Source of the DNA: Rhizophagus irregularis
Taxonomy: Eukaryota; Glomeromycota; Glomeromycetes; Glomerales; Glomeraceae
Length of the DNA: 64,000 nt
NCBI RefSeq assembly: GCF_026210795.1
Contig: NC_089455.1
Span: 3,224,001-3,288,000 of the forward strand
Direction: 5' to 3'
Position 1 is the stretch's first letter; the number at the start of each line of letters is the position of its first letter. Under the pieces are notes generated by a model. It did no database searches and had not been told where the DNA came from. It was given only the letters and a program-made list of their open reading frames with translations. Below, in pieces: positions 47,101-60,329 of this stretch. The translations under genes were made by a program, and so were the position numbers.

Positions 47101-50100
47101 TTGATTGAAGTCTTTTAGATGTGTTGCAAAATCAATTTCACTTGGGCCTTTGGAAACATTTTTTTCGGCTTCAATAAGGTTTTTCTTAATTTCAGTTGCA
47201 TCATTATCCAATTTTGTTGCTTCGGACATATATTCAACAACAGCAGCACGTTGTTCTAAAAGATCATGAGCAAATGAAACATGTTCATTAAGTTTATCAA
47301 CATTGGATTCAAGTTTAGATTGACGTTTTTCAATATGATTACGACGATCCTTGTCAGCTAATTTTTCACTAGCGTCAATGAATGCATCATAATTCGACTT
47401 GTTCTCAACAATCTCTTTGGATAAATGATCTTTAACTTTTCCTTCAAGAGAAGAATATTCTTGACTAAGAATTTCATGTGTGGAAATATCTTCTGAAGTT
47501 TTAGGATTCCACGATGCCTTTGAAGCAATAAAATCTTTTGATTCTTTCGTTGTAGCGTCAACAAAATTATTTGAATCGTTAAGGGAATCTTCCCAGATGA
47601 GACGTTTTTTAGCAGCATCGACTTCATCAGGTTCACGAGATTGTAAAGTTTGAAAATCATCACGAAGTCCTTTAAGTTTATCATCAAGATTTTTCATTAT
47701 ATTTTCTAACTCATCAGTGTTGACACATTTTGTTCCAACAGCTTTAACATCGGTAATTAGTGCTGCAACTTTTTTATGTAAAACTTTTAACTCTTCTTCG
47801 TCAAAATTATGTATATCAACAGCTATTTGGGCATTACCAGAAACATAATCGTCAATATCTTGAGAAGCGAATTTACATGGTTCTTGGAAGACGTCAAATT
47901 TACGTTTCATTATATAATCATCCTTTTTAGATATCCAATTTTCTAAACGATCAGCTTCTTTTTTATATTCGTCAGCTAATTCTACAAATTTAAGAGCGCG
48001 TTGATAATTTTTCAAAGCTTCATCGGTTTCAGCAAGTAATACTTTTAATGTTTCATTATAAGATTTAACTGCTTGTTTTATTACTTCATTTTCTGATTCA
48101 TCATGTCTTTCATTATGTGGATATATTATCTTTTCAGCCATTGAATTCCAAGATTTTTCTATACGTTGATTTATTTCAATCACGCGAGCGATAAATTTCT
48201 TTTCAACAGAACCACCACGTGGATTCGATTCTTCAATAATTAATTCGTTTTTTAATTTAACTGCTTCGGCGAAAGCTGATTCTGTTTCATTAGAATAATC
48301 AATAACTTGTTTACGTTGTGTTAAAACATCATTAGCAAACTTATAATATTCTTCTAAATCATCTTTATCCCTTTCTTCAATGTTCTCTTGTCTTTCAATT
48401 AAATGCTCAGGTAATGGCGTTTGAGAAGTATTAAATAATTCATCAAAGTTTTCGGTTGTAGGGGGTATTGTATTTTGTATGTAGTCTTCTAACTTTTGAT
48501 TGATCTTATGTGATTCGGAAGTGACATCATGTTGAGGAAGTTGATTCTGATTAATAAACCAACCATCCTCTCTTTTTTCAGAAGAGACTGGAGCCTTCCA
48601 TCTACCACGATTAATTACGAAATCATTAATTTCATCAATCAGTATATTCCAAAAATTCATCGCATTACCATATTCACGTTCCCATTGTACACGTAAAGAT
48701 AAAAGATCCAATTCATATTCACGGTCTTTTAATTTTCCAAGTAATTGGTCAAGGATTTTTAAAGTCTCAAAGGTAATTCCGATTGTCATCGTGTCAGCAG
48801 GGGACATATCAGTAGTAGTAGTTTCGTTACCGGTTCCTACTATACCTTTAACGTGAGCTCTTAAACGAGTGACATCCTCAGAGTCAAATTTTTCAACTTC
48901 TCTTTCTAATTCTTCATATTCTTTTCGCCATTCATCAACTTGTTCTTGAGTAACAGGAGCTTCGTCTTCTTGAAAAGGATCAACTTTGGGTACATTTAAT
49001 AAAATGTCTACACGTTCCCTCATCCAACCACGTATACGTACAGCCTCTCTAAACCATACACGTACTTCCTCAATCCAACTCCTTACAAGCTTATATTGAT
49101 TAACTATTTCATCAAAACATTCCTTATATCTTTTATCTTCAGATTCAGGGGATAATAAATGACTATAGGTAGTTTTTAATGATTTGGTTAATTCTGAAGC
49201 ATCAGCCATATGAGTATCTAATTCTTGTAAGGAAGCATCTGTTGTTGTATCATCTCTTCTCATTTCACCTTTTACTATATCAAGTTGATCACGTATAGAA
49301 TTTATTCCTTTTGCGAATTCTCTTCCTTCTTTTATAGTAACAAGATCTTTTTTCCTAACTTCCATAAAGTTCTTAATTTCAGCAAATTTTTTCTCTAAAC
49401 CATCAATTAATTTGACGACTTCTTCATCACGTGATTTTTTTGCAGGATCACCCTTTAACCAAAATTCAACCCATAGGGTTCTCTCAAAAGAAATTAATTC
49501 AGATTCAATCTTATCATAACGTTCAGTAATTTCAGCGACATGATCATCATTACAAGTAAGACCATGTATACGTTCAGGTTCTTCAGTTTCATTTTCTGCA
49601 TCAATCATATAAGTTGGAGGAGAAATTAAACGTGCATAAAAATTTTCTAAATTATTTTTAACAATAACTCTTATTCGATCAAATTCAGAACCAGCAGAAG
49701 TAGGAGAAGTTGGAGACGAAGGACTTAAATATGCGGCCATTTGAAGTTTATTCTCAGCCAAAGCAACACGTATATTTTGAATTGTTAGTAGTAATTTAGC
49801 ATGCTTTTGCTTTAAAGTTTTCGCAAGGGCGGAATCATCATTTAAAAGTTCACTTTCAAATTCAGTTATTTGAGATTCAACATCTATAACATCACCCATG
49901 ACCAAATCAGCATCATTATGTTCAATAAGTGTCTTCCTTATTTGAGTCATCTGATTACGCATGCTTTCCATTGAACTGAGCAACTTTAATACTACAGAAT
50001 ATCGATCAATAGTAGTTTGTGATAAAAGCAATTCAATAAAATTATCTAATTTTGTAAGACGATTATTAAGATTTCTTAACTGTTTTGTCATTAAATCAAC

Positions 50101-51318
50101 AACTGTTTGAACTTCATTATCAGCTGAATTTTTTATTGTAATAATAATTTCATTTGCTTTTTTATCAAGATCATCAATTTTATCAGATTTGATCTTTTGA
50201 GATTCTGAATTAATAGCTTTTATGTCATTTATTCTATCATCAATTATAGATGTAAGATTCTGTTCCTCATCGGTCCACTCACGTTTATTAATAAAATCAG
50301 GTATTTCTAATTGTTTTAATCGATTTAAAGTAACATTGATCGATTTATCAGCATCATTAGCGGCATCGAACCATCTTGCTATACGACGATCATGAGCTAA
50401 AGCTTGTTTTGCGGAAGCGACTTTACTTCTCAATTCGGGTACATTATTATTAATGATAATATTAATATGATCGGATAAATCTTTTGGGGAACGAAATCTT
50501 TCATGCTGAAGAAAACTTTCAACTTCTTTAACTTTAGAATCTACTTCTTGGACAGATTCTTCAGCTGCGACAACTTTAGTATACCATTCATCTAATAAAG
50601 AAGATGAAAAGACCATACCAGTTACAGTAATGTCACTAGATGATTCGATAATACTACTACCAAAAGGACTAGGATTGTCGCCACCACCATCATCATCAAG
50701 ACGTTTCTTTCTAGATTCTTCAACACCTTCTAACTTTGCTTCAACATTTTTAATTTCAACTTCAACTCGTTCAACATTTGAAGATAATTCTAATACCCAT
50801 TTTAATTCTTGTAATTTTAATTTTCCTAATTCTATTAAAGAATTAAAATTTTTCCATAACGAATCAAAAGTGGAAAATATTTGAGTAAAAGAAGTAGAGT
50901 CCGTTGATGAAGAAAAAGAAGAAAGTTGATTATATTCTAATTGTTTATGACTTATTATATCAAGTTCTATTTTTGATAAATCTTCTTCAGAAGAATTTAA
51001 AATATCAAGGTCAGTTACAAAGGTAGTATTTAATGGTAAAAAAGCAGGTGAAGATAAAGTAGAATTAACTATATCATTCATCCAAGACGATAAATTTTTA
51101 ATATTTTTAAAGTATTCTTCGAGAGGGTCGCCTATATTATCGGTAGTGATAGTATTTTGTTCCAAATTTTTCTGTAAAGCATTTTTCGTTTCATGAAATA
51201 CCTCTTTTTTTTCAGTAAACTCTTGGTCAACAGTTATTACTTCTTCTAAGACGCCATTTTGTAGTATTTCCTCATTCGTTTCTACTGTTATCGTAGGGTT
51301 ATATGTTTCTTCTTCCAT
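41164..51318 (-). CDS. Giant coiled-coil/spectrin-like protein with C-terminal GAS2-related (GAR) domain
   Basis: Five exons: 51318-45454, 45385-42280, 42193-41809, 41686-41676 (11 nt) and 41471-41164, giving about 3,224 residues. Almost the whole length is helical and charged, with Trp-containing helices recurring at roughly 110-150-residue spacing (for example ARWFDAANDADKSIN, RLENWISKKDD, DLQRWIDDYI, HDIKNWISS). This is typical of spectrin/plakin-type repeats. Near the C-terminus is a GAR domain: VEVARIVNACPVKIKV, YMFGEVEPKLCYCRILRSRM and VMVRVGGGWAELSKFLVEHA. GAR domains bind microtubules. A Ser/Pro/Arg-rich linker (TPSPTPGSPGSPRRPP) precedes it and a Ser/Gln/Arg-rich tail follows. No calponin-homology domain is visible at the start (MEEETYNPTITVETNEE), so this is not a full spectraplakin. 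Cytoskeletal linker or microtubule-binding roles are inferred. Confidence 0.9.
41676..41686 (-). other. 11-nt microexon of the GAR-domain gene
   Basis: The acceptor is TTTTAAAG and the donor is GTATGTAC, around A-TTC-CTT-GTC-G. It joins GGGWAELSK to EHANLEQ and restores the F-L that closes GAR domains. Without it the reading frame hits an early stop in every splice combination that I tried. Confidence 0.7.
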
Positions 51319-52794
51319 TTTATTTAAGATGAAAATGTTAAAGTATTAGGTAAAAGGGTAAGCGATGAGATAATATAATAATATCGATGAGGGGGAAAGG
51401 AAGAGACTTATATTTTATTATTATTATTCAGTTTTTTTATTTTTGACGTATTTTATTATTTTATGGGCGAAATCCACTCTCGAAGAATATTTTATTTTTT
51501 TTTTTAATAAAAAAAAACTTTTTTTTATATCAAGGTGTTAAGTTTATTTTTTTTAAAAAAAAAAAGAGTTTTTTCTTAAAAAAAGAGAAAAACTTATTTT
51601 TTTTCTATTTGATATTCCGTGTAAAAAAAGGGCGTAAAAAATTGATTCGGATAAGTTATTGAATTTATCATTTATTGTAAATAATAACTGATAATAAAAA
51701 AAAAAATTTAAATAACGGGTAATGAGACGACAGATTACACAAAAGAAATACAAATGATGAATGATTGTTTTAGTTGTTTCTGAATTAAGTAAAAAATAGA
51801 CTAGTGTGATATCATTTGAAATTTACATAGATATAAAAAGAACAAAGAGGGATGTTCCTTTAATAAAAAAAATAAATATGAGTGAATAAAGAAAAATTTT
51901 TCATTGTTTTTTTTCACTTAATTGAGAATTCGAGAATATCACAGAGTTTATTGTTGTTTAAAAATAATAACCAAATCAAGTAAATCAATAGAAATATTTA
52001 AATACTTGGAGAAATGTTTGAAAAATTTCTTGTTATTAAACCTGTTATTTTATATATTTTCAATAAATATATATAAAGGAATGTCAACGCTTATATTATG
52101 ATTATGTATCAAATTTAGATATATTGTGTTTTGATGTTTATTGACACTTTTTTTCCGTTGAAGTAATAATAATAGAGTAAATGGGAAGAGTGATAACACA
52201 TATGTGACACTTCACTATTTATATACATATTATGAAACATAATTTTATGGTGACAATACGCTGCGGTAAATAGGATGAATAGGTTCAATAAAGGCTTTAT
52301 ATTGTAAACAGAGAAGACCAATTAATTTTAGAACGGGTGACAATTTCAGATAATCATTCCTATTTATAATAAAAGAATCCCCTAATTTAGTTCATTAACG
52401 GCAATTGCACTTCAATAATAAATTCTCAGCAAATTTCTGCATTACGAACGCACGGTCAATAAATCTGAAATTTTATGCACTCCATAATTTTAAAGATTAT
52501 AAGATTTCATAAGTAATTACTTCTAACGCTTAACATTTATATTGATAAAATCAGCAGAATAAATGCCATTTTTATTTTTTTCATTTTAAACAAGGATATT
52601 TATAAATTTATAACCTTCTTATTTATTAAATCGGTATTTTAATCGATATATTATCGGTGTTTAAAATCGGTATCGGTAGAACGCAGTTTCATTATCGGTA
52701 TAGTGTTAGTTTGACTTTCATGTGATGGTTGTGATACCCATTATCACTCGGATAAATTCTCCTCATTTTTTTGATACTTAATTGATTAAAAATA
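51319..52794. other. Long 5' intergenic region of the giant gene
   Basis: AT-rich sequence, rich in T-run/A-run junctions (51480-51600). The sequence 51330-51420, just before the ATG, may be the 5' untranslated region. A TCGGTAT repeat occurs four times at 52633-52702. No gene is supported. Confidence 0.5.
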
Positions 52795-53133
52795 ATGTCA
52801 ATAATAAAAGAGAAAAAAACTGTTACAATATTAGCAAAAGCCGTATCAAAATGTTCTTTACAAGTAAAAAAACAAATCATTTTTTTTTTATAAATAAAAT
52901 AAATAAAATTATTTATACATAGCCAATTTTTTTTATAAAATTAAGGCTACAACTTATGCAAAATGTGTAAGTTCTCAACTTGATTCCATTCATCATAATG
53001 CTTGTTATAAAGAATTTCTTGATTTCAAATTATGTGTACAAAAATGTGTAAGTTAAATTTATATTATAAAAAAAAAATTAAATGTTCAAAAATTAATTAT
53101 AACCTTAAATATTAGGTTGGTAAATCCTGGTAA
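52795..53133 (+). CDS. Small twin-CX9C (CHCH) protein, NDUFAF8-like
   Basis: Three exons, 52795-52863, 52946-53047 and 53116-53133, give 62 residues. Cysteines lie at 20, 30, 43 and 53, in the pattern C-x9-C-x12-C-x9-C, plus Cys57. This is the signature of mitochondrial intermembrane-space CHCH proteins imported by Mia40. The surrounding motif (KCSLQATTYAKCV, NACYKEFLDFKLC, end KSW) resembles NDUFAF8-type complex I assembly factors (K-C-..-A-x-Y-G/A-K-C-V ... C-x-x-E-F). The family call is from memory of that pattern. All three exons are too short to stand out as open frames. Introns are GT-AG, and the gene converges on CSN6 (244 bp between stops). Confidence 0.8.
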
Positions 53134-53377
53134 TTATCAATTTGCAATGTAAGGTATTGTAACATAATAATTTACTTCATATATATATTATTATATTTAC
53201 TTCTATTTAATTAACTTTATTTATTAGAAAATATCATATAATTAAATACAAATAAGAAATTTCTTTACCTTGAATTCTTTAAACTAAAAATAAATTGATT
53301 TAAATAAAACGTTTCATATGTTTCTTTTTTTTTTAAAAAAAAAAAGTACATGACGCACTTACCGAAATTTCCATTAA

Positions 53378-54945
53378 TTAGAAATTCGAGAATCCCTGAT
53401 GTTGATGTCTACTACGTCCTCCCGATTTATTTGTACTGGTTGCAATATTAAACTTGTCAACAAGCTAAGGGAAAAGAAAAAAAAAGTAAATGATTTATTA
53501 CTAAAAGAAATACATATGTATGTATTAATATTTACCTCATTGATGCAATTAGTTCCTTTGGTTATAGTCGCCAGATATGAAGTCAATAAAACATCATTGT
53601 ATTCCTACACAAATAATTTATGCTAAGTTTCTCTCCTAAATCAATAAGTATATTTTTATTTTTAAATTTTATTACAAACCGTAAGGAATTCTTGTCTGAA
53701 ATCAGCACTGTCAATAGTTGGCAATCTATTACAAAGTCCGGCAATTTGACGAAGAACATCATGATCAACACATGATTCATCTGTACACAAATAATTGTTA
53801 ATAAATAGATCTTATCAATTGCTCTTCGATTAATAAGTACCTGTTTTAGCATTGACAAGGTATTGATGAAGAATCTTTATTCTAGTATGCAACATTTTAA
53901 TTGCATTCCTTTGAGTTGTCAGGTGTGCAATAACTAAATAAAAAATTAAATTTAAAATTGAATAACAATAATAAATAAAATATTACTGTCGTCTATTATA
54001 ACTTACGCGAAGAACCTTCACCACCTTCCCCAAGAGTTGTATGAGCAACATGGTCGACAGAAATACGTTCAGCTTCACCAGTTTCAATCTTATATTGTGA
54101 CTTAATAAACAATGTTTGAGCTTGTCCATCAATAAGATCAATAATTGATTCATAAACAGTGATTGGTAAATTCTTCGATGTGACAATATCAAAAGGATTC
54201 ATTTGAAGAAAAAGAGGGCTTTCATTCCATGTCATCATCTAAAAATTTTTTTTTAAAAAAAATTCTATTAGATCTATTAATATGTATACTCAAATATTAT
54301 TTATTCGTACCTGTTTATGGATTTCAATATCACTTTCGGTTGGATATCGTCCCAAAGTATACCATCCCAAGAAATCAAACTGTGGAAAAACTTGGCGGAC
54401 TATATTATTATATTATCATATGAATTATTCAAATCCTTTTTATTTTATAAAGAAAAGAAGAGAAAAAGAAAAACTGGAAAAGACGTACATTGATCTTGCT
54501 TTGTTGTAAAATAATCTACATTCACTATCACTTTTCCATCAACTACATCAAATGCTAATTCAAATGAATTGGTAATTTCTACTTCACGCCCCGTTTGAGT
54601 ACCAACCAATGCTCCAATTACTACCAAAAAAATAGATTGTCGTTTAGATAAAAATTCAAGCGTTATTATTAAAGAATTTTATACATACCTTGTGGGCTTT
54701 GTATTTGTTCTTGCATTCGTACACGTGTAAAATGATCTGATATGTTCAACAACGTCAATGGATGTCTAAACAAATGCAAGTTCATTAAAGAAATTGTTGC
54801 AAGTGAAACAATTAATCCTATAAACTAAATGTACTCACAAAGCGACCATTAAACCAGAATTATTAGGAGCATTTGACACGACAGTAGACACCGCTTGTTG
54901 GGCAGCTACTTCACTGTCGTTTATAATTTCCATGCTAGTATCCAT
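53378..54945 (-). CDS. CSN6: COP9 signalosome subunit 6
   Basis: Nine exons: 54945-54839, 54765-54689, 54620-54489, 54399-54311, 54238-54007, 53933-53841, 53780-53680, 53604-53536 and 53464-53378, giving 328 residues (human 327). The COP9 signalosome removes NEDD8 from cullins; CSN6 is its catalytically dead MPN subunit and partner of CSN5. Visible are the MPN- part [60 protein letters not shown] and [30 protein letters not shown] follows, then [15 protein letters not shown] and [20 protein letters not shown]. The JAMM Zn motif (H-x-H...D) is absent, as expected for CSN6. The eIF3f/RPN8 paralogues fit less well. The basic Gln/His tail is lineage-specific. Confidence 0.96.
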
Positions 54946-55773
54946 ATTGAAAAAATAAAAACTCTCAAAATCCGGAAAACGCGACTTAGAAAAATCGAAA
55001 TAGTAAATTTTGCTTTAAATTGACTCACGTGAGTACATAGTGTAACGTCTATTTAAAATTAATCATGATTAATATATACCTATATGAATCATATGAATAT
55101 CTATGACGGAAACATGTCATGTATAGAGGCCTATGTATGTCTGTATAGTGATCAACGTACGGTATGTATGGTCATTTTTACCATACTGTAGGGTGGGTGA
55201 TGTATACTGTAGGGTGATGTATACCGGACGTTGCCATACATTGACCACTATACGTACATACATAGCTCACATGTTTTCTATATAATCATATGAATCAGTG
55301 TTTATAGAACTTAATTAATTACTAGTCAAAATTGTAAATTTTAATAGTAAAAAATTTCTGATCAGGTTATCGAGATTTAATTTTTAAAAATTTTAAATTG
55401 CCTTTATATTTAAGTTGATATATTTCGTAAAATTATAACTTTACATCCAATATTTTAAATGTAAATTTAAAACCCTATTTAAACTGTAAATTTATATTTA
55501 CAATATATAAATGTAAAGTGTGTATTATTGAAGACAAAATTATTTCAATAGAATAAATATTAAAATGCTAAATCGAATTATAATATTAAAGATCATAAAG
55601 ATCAATTAAAATTAATACGCAAGAATTACAAAGTTATATTCAAAAATAAGTGTTAAAGATTGTCATATTAATATTACGTTAATATATAAAAAAAGAAATC
55701 ATGAAGTTGCCTAAAATATGATAAAAAGATTTATTATATCAAATGACATCTTAAATTTAAATATATAATAATA
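54946..55773. other. Intergenic with foldback repeat
   Basis: Upstream of CSN6 and downstream of RAD50. Apart from the inverted repeat at 55070-55300, I see no structure. Confidence 0.5.
55085..55298. repeat. Inverted repeat/foldback MITE-like
   Basis: The left arm has CATATGAAT..GAAACATGT..CTATGTATGTCTGTATAGTG (to 55160). The reverse complement of the right arm has CATATGATTATATAGAAAACATGT..CTATGTATGTACGTATAGTG (55298 inward). The arms are about 75 bp, around a centre holding a direct repeat of GTAGGGTG..GATGTATAC. No coding frame. Confidence 0.65.
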
Positions 55774-58700
55774 CTAAAATCTGCTTACATTCATATCGAC
55801 ATTGTTATGATCCAATTTTATAATCTTTGAGTGTCCATTATTGCATCTCTCAACGCGATATTTAAAGTTTGATAATTCTCTCACACCTAGTTTTTCCGCA
55901 AATTTGTCATCATGAGTAATGATAACTAGCTGAAAGTTTGATTCACCCCGACGGCTTTCTACAATACTATTACGATATTTATAGTATAATTAGTCAAATA
56001 TTTAACGAATAGTTATTAAAAAGGAGAAATCACTCACCTTCTTAAGCTCTCGGACAAATTATTAATATGATTTTCATCCAAATTGGTCGTTGGCTCGTCA
56101 AGAACAAACATTCCAAAACCCTTGCTAAAGCATTCTGCTAACGCCATTCGAATAATAATTGATGCTAACATCCTTTGGCCAGCACTACATCTCCCACGCA
56201 TATCAAGAACCTTTCCATTTTTCTTCATAACAACTCTATAATTGTACGATCTATTATTTTGTGTACTTTCCTGTTCAGAACGAATCTCGATACTTTCGAT
56301 ATCGTCTCCGTTATATGCCTTATCCCATAACTCATAGATCTTAGCGTTTATCTCCTGCATTTTTCGCGTATGGTAATTCATTAACGTGTTTTCTAATTCA
56401 TTTATTAGCCGATCAATTTCAGTTATTGCCTCTTGATCACCATGTTTTATAGCCCATTGCTCTTTGAATCTTCCTTCAATATTTTTATATTGCGTTTTAA
56501 GATCATCTTTATCAAAATTAATTGAAACCTTTAACTGCTCCATATTACCCGTTATACTTGAAAATTCAGATGTCATTCTATTCTGCTCATCTTGTAAGAA
56601 AGCTAGCTTTTCTTTATAACTGGTCAAGCCTTGATTTTCAAGCTCCTGGCGAAGTTCTCTTGTTTGTTCTTGAAGCTTTTCAATTTCAACTTTAAGATAT
56701 CTATATTCAATGTTGTCCTGTATATCTCTCTCTGTCTGGCGTGTTTGTCCAATTTTCATATCCAATTTGTGTATTTTATCCTTCAATTCGTTAGAATAAC
56801 GCTCCTTTTCTGTGATAATTTTTTGTTTTCTTTCAACTTGTTTCGTGTATTCTCCTAATTTCTCTTTTTTACCACTACGATTATACCAAGCGATTTCTCG
56901 TTCGATCTTGGTAAAACTATTATAAAATAATTGCAATTTATTGAGTTCAGACATAATCGCATCCTCCGACTCGGATCTACGCTTACGAAATTCTTGTAAT
57001 TCAGTCGTTATATCTTTAATTTCATCATCCGCTTTCATGATTTGATTAAATAATGGTGAGATTAATTTTTCTTGACAAAGAATCTCTTTATTTAATTCTT
57101 CTATTTGTTGTTGAATGCGATTACGATTATTAAAACAATTCTGCTTTTTGCATTTCTCCATTTCCAATGTATGTAAACGATTTCGCAAATCTGTTTCTTC
57201 TTTATTTCGTAATTCGCGAACATTTTTTAGCTCGTCAATATCTTTTTCAAGAGTACTAACTCTTTCTCGCAGCTCTTCTCTTTTATTTTTAGACTCGGTC
57301 GCAGATTTCATAAAAGGTTCAAGAGCATTAATTTCTCTATCAAGATCTTTTATGTCGCTCTTCAACCGAATGGTCTCCTGTATTTCTTTGTTTAATTCCA
57401 TAACATTAAACATATTTTCTTGAGATTGAGATAATTTGTTATCAATTTCCATCAGTTGAAATTCGTACTCATTAGTCTCCTTTTCTTGCTCTTTAATTTG
57501 CTTTTTCAATTCACAAATTTCGGCCTGTAAACTCCTTATTGCAATATAATTTGGTTGTAAATCACGAAGACGTTGACACCATTTTTTGATATCTTCTAAA
57601 TTACTCTCTTGTCTTGAACGTTCTTCAGGCAGATTAGTTGTAAATTTTTTTAGTCTCTCAATAAAGTCATTCAATTTGTCTTCGCCTGCGAATGGACGAT
57701 GACATAATGGGCAATCCTTTTCTCTCTCTGTCCTATCTATATAGTGTTCATACATTTCTGATGTGCTGTAAAATAAACTCATCTCATTTTGTTTAAATTC
57801 TAATTGATCTTCTGCTTCCTTTAATAATGTTAAGTATTCTTTATTACCACATATATCCTTCAGTTTCTGCATATGATTATGGTACTCCTGATTTTTTGCT
57901 TCAACGTTCAATTTCATCATTTCAATTTTTGCCTTGATATTAGACAAATCTCGATCAACTGATTCTTTTTGTTGTTCTAGTTCTTTATTTTCGCGGTTAA
58001 AACTATTCACTCGATCATTCCAATCTCTTTCAAGTGTTTCTAAATCTGGATCTTTATTTAACAATTCCGAAAGCTTAATAGATAACAATTCCCATGTGGT
58101 TTGGATCATTGACGCTTTTTTATGCTTCTCTGATCGCTTATATTCCAACTTAGCTTGATTAGTCGTTAATTCTTGGAGACGGGTGAGCTTTTTATCTAAT
58201 TCTTTATATTCTTTTTGTTTTGCATCTATACTTGAAGTAATTTTATTTATTAGATCATCCTGTACAAATTCTTCGATTTCTGACTCAACTTCTTCTAGTG
58301 AAGTATTAAGTGTAATCAAATCAGATTCAGACAATAATTCCATGCGATCAATTTCCTTTTCAAGTTTAGATTTTTTGACTATATTAGACTCTTTTGCTTT
58401 CGTAGTAGAGTCTCGAGTATGTTTTAATGAACTAAACTTTGATCTTAGCTCGTTGTTTTTATTAGTTAAAAATTCATCTTCATGTTGCAATTGTTCTCTT
58501 TCCTTTTCTAATTTATTTTTCCTTTCTTCGATTGAAGATTGTAGCAAAGATTTAAATTTCTGTATATTTTCTTCAGTAGGAAATGTAGATAACAAATTAG
58601 AGAATTGACAATCACGAATAATCGCTTGCATAAGCTCGTCTAGTTCGGAAAGTCGTTTCTCATGAGCTGTATATTCGACCTGTAAGTTAATCTTTTCAGC

Positions 58701-59741
58701 AGATAAATTACTGAGAGAAGATTGTAATTCGTTAAGGTCAGATCTATATTTTTTTACTTGTTGATTCATATCATCAATGGCTGTTTGCTGATTAACTCGA
58801 TCACTTTCGAATTCATTCTTGAGTTTAATTAATTCCTCATCAGATTCATGATACTCGATCATTCTATTTTGTAGATCTTTAAAATTTTTTTCCTTTTGTT
58901 CTTTGGTATTAGTTAATATTTTTAGGTCTGATTCTTTATTATTTACTTCTTGAATAGTTTCTAGTAATGATCCAATTTCTTGAGCAACATCATTAATTTG
59001 ATGACTGTAAGTTTTTCTTTGGCGAGTAAGTTCTTCAACCTTTTTTTTATTTTGTTCAATTCTCCTTTGTAACTTCTCAGCCCTTTCACGTTCTTTCATC
59101 AAATGATCGAAAACTACTTTGCCTTCTTTATATGATGTAGCTAGTGCTTTCCTGTCCTTTTTGACATCCGTTATTATATTAGAAAGCTTGCCGGATTCAA
59201 AAATTTCATCGAATTTTTTTTTTAGCACAGTCGGTTCAGATAACGGCCAAAGAGAGTCATCTTGATGACAAAATATAACAAAATCGAGAATAGCAGGAGG
59301 AACGCCAAGATGCGCGGGAACCGCTGAATCTAAGTCTGCACAGCGACCAGTAAGACTTGTTCTAAACCGTGAAGCTGGATCATTTATTTCCAACAAAGAT
59401 TCAAGTGTTTGAAATGTTGAAACTGTTTTTCTCTGTTTCATGGACATAGACCTAGTAGCAACCACTTCTTGTCCGTCTATACCCGTGAACTCAAGTTTGA
59501 TTTGAGCTTTAACTTCATTTTCGCCATATAAATTTGGGTCCATTACAAAAGTCTTTCCCCTTGAGGTACCTGGTGGACAAAGACCAGTAGTGGCATACCT
59601 CAACGCCTCTATTATAGTTGTTTTCCCAGAACCATTTGTGCCAACTATTAGCGTAAGAGGCTGATCTAAGTTTACTTCAAAACATTGCGAGGGACCAAAA
59701 CAACGAATTCCTCGTATTGCGATACTATGAATCTTTGGCAT
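55774..59741 (-). CDS. RAD50: DNA repair ATPase Rad50 (MRN complex)
   Basis: Two exons, 59741-56038 and 55966-55774, give 1,298 residues (human 1,312). It is an SMC-like ATPase that with Mre11 and Nbs1 tethers and processes DNA double-strand breaks. Seen in order: N-terminal IRGIRCFGPS and Walker A VGTNGSGKTTIIEALRYATT; FVIFCHQDDSLWPL (Q-loop region); long coiled coils; the Zn-hook CPLCHRPF (residue ~680) at the coil apex; a second coiled coil. The signature motif is RCSAGQRMLASIIIRMALAE, and Walker B with D-loop is FVLDEPTTNLDENH. The second exon supplies the H-loop LVIITHDDKFAEKLG. All catalytic motifs are present. The single intron falls just after the D-loop. Confidence 0.98.
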
Positions 59742-60310
59742 TATAATTGATTAAGCCGTGTATTGAAGTTATTGAAATGACGGAAAAAAGCTATACTTCG
59801 CGTGAAATAACGAGTCATATAGATTATCACGCACTAATTGACGTTGTACAATTCACACGTGATTGATTACTGTTATTTATTTTATTTATTATATAAAATT
59901 ATTTGTATAAATTGTACAATCTGGTTTTTCTATACATAAAAAAATTTGTATAAATTGTATTTATTGTATCTATAATTAATATCGATAAAACAATCGATTG
60001 TTTCGTGTATAATGCTGTAAAAACTGTTTTATTGTTGAATTTACTTTGCTTCATAACAAATTCGCTTACATTATTATTAAGTACGTTATAAAATCGTTCT
60101 TTAACTCACTTACTCGTGACGTTAAATTAGCTATGTAATCGTCGGAGATGATGCATAAACGCATTTTACGATAATAAGTATTTTATACTATTAAGAGAGA
60201 ACACAAGATCAAAGACAGAAGAAACGATTTACATAATTACATTAACAAATCAATTCATGTGCCATACGGAAGATAGTTTATAAGGGCAGTAAAACTTAGC
60301 TTTGATGATT
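59742..60310. other. Intergenic, no gene seen
   Basis: RAD50 upstream region. CACGTG-like ACACGTGA at 59855. Otherwise plain AT-rich sequence. Confidence 0.45.
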
Positions 60311-60329
60311 GATCCTATTGCTCCAGTTC

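Noticed and set aside
58183-58608. 141-codon Ser/Phe-rich frame opposite RAD50
   Set aside because: Antisense of the Glu/Lys/Leu-rich coiled coil, which automatically reads as Ser/Phe/Leu; a shadow.
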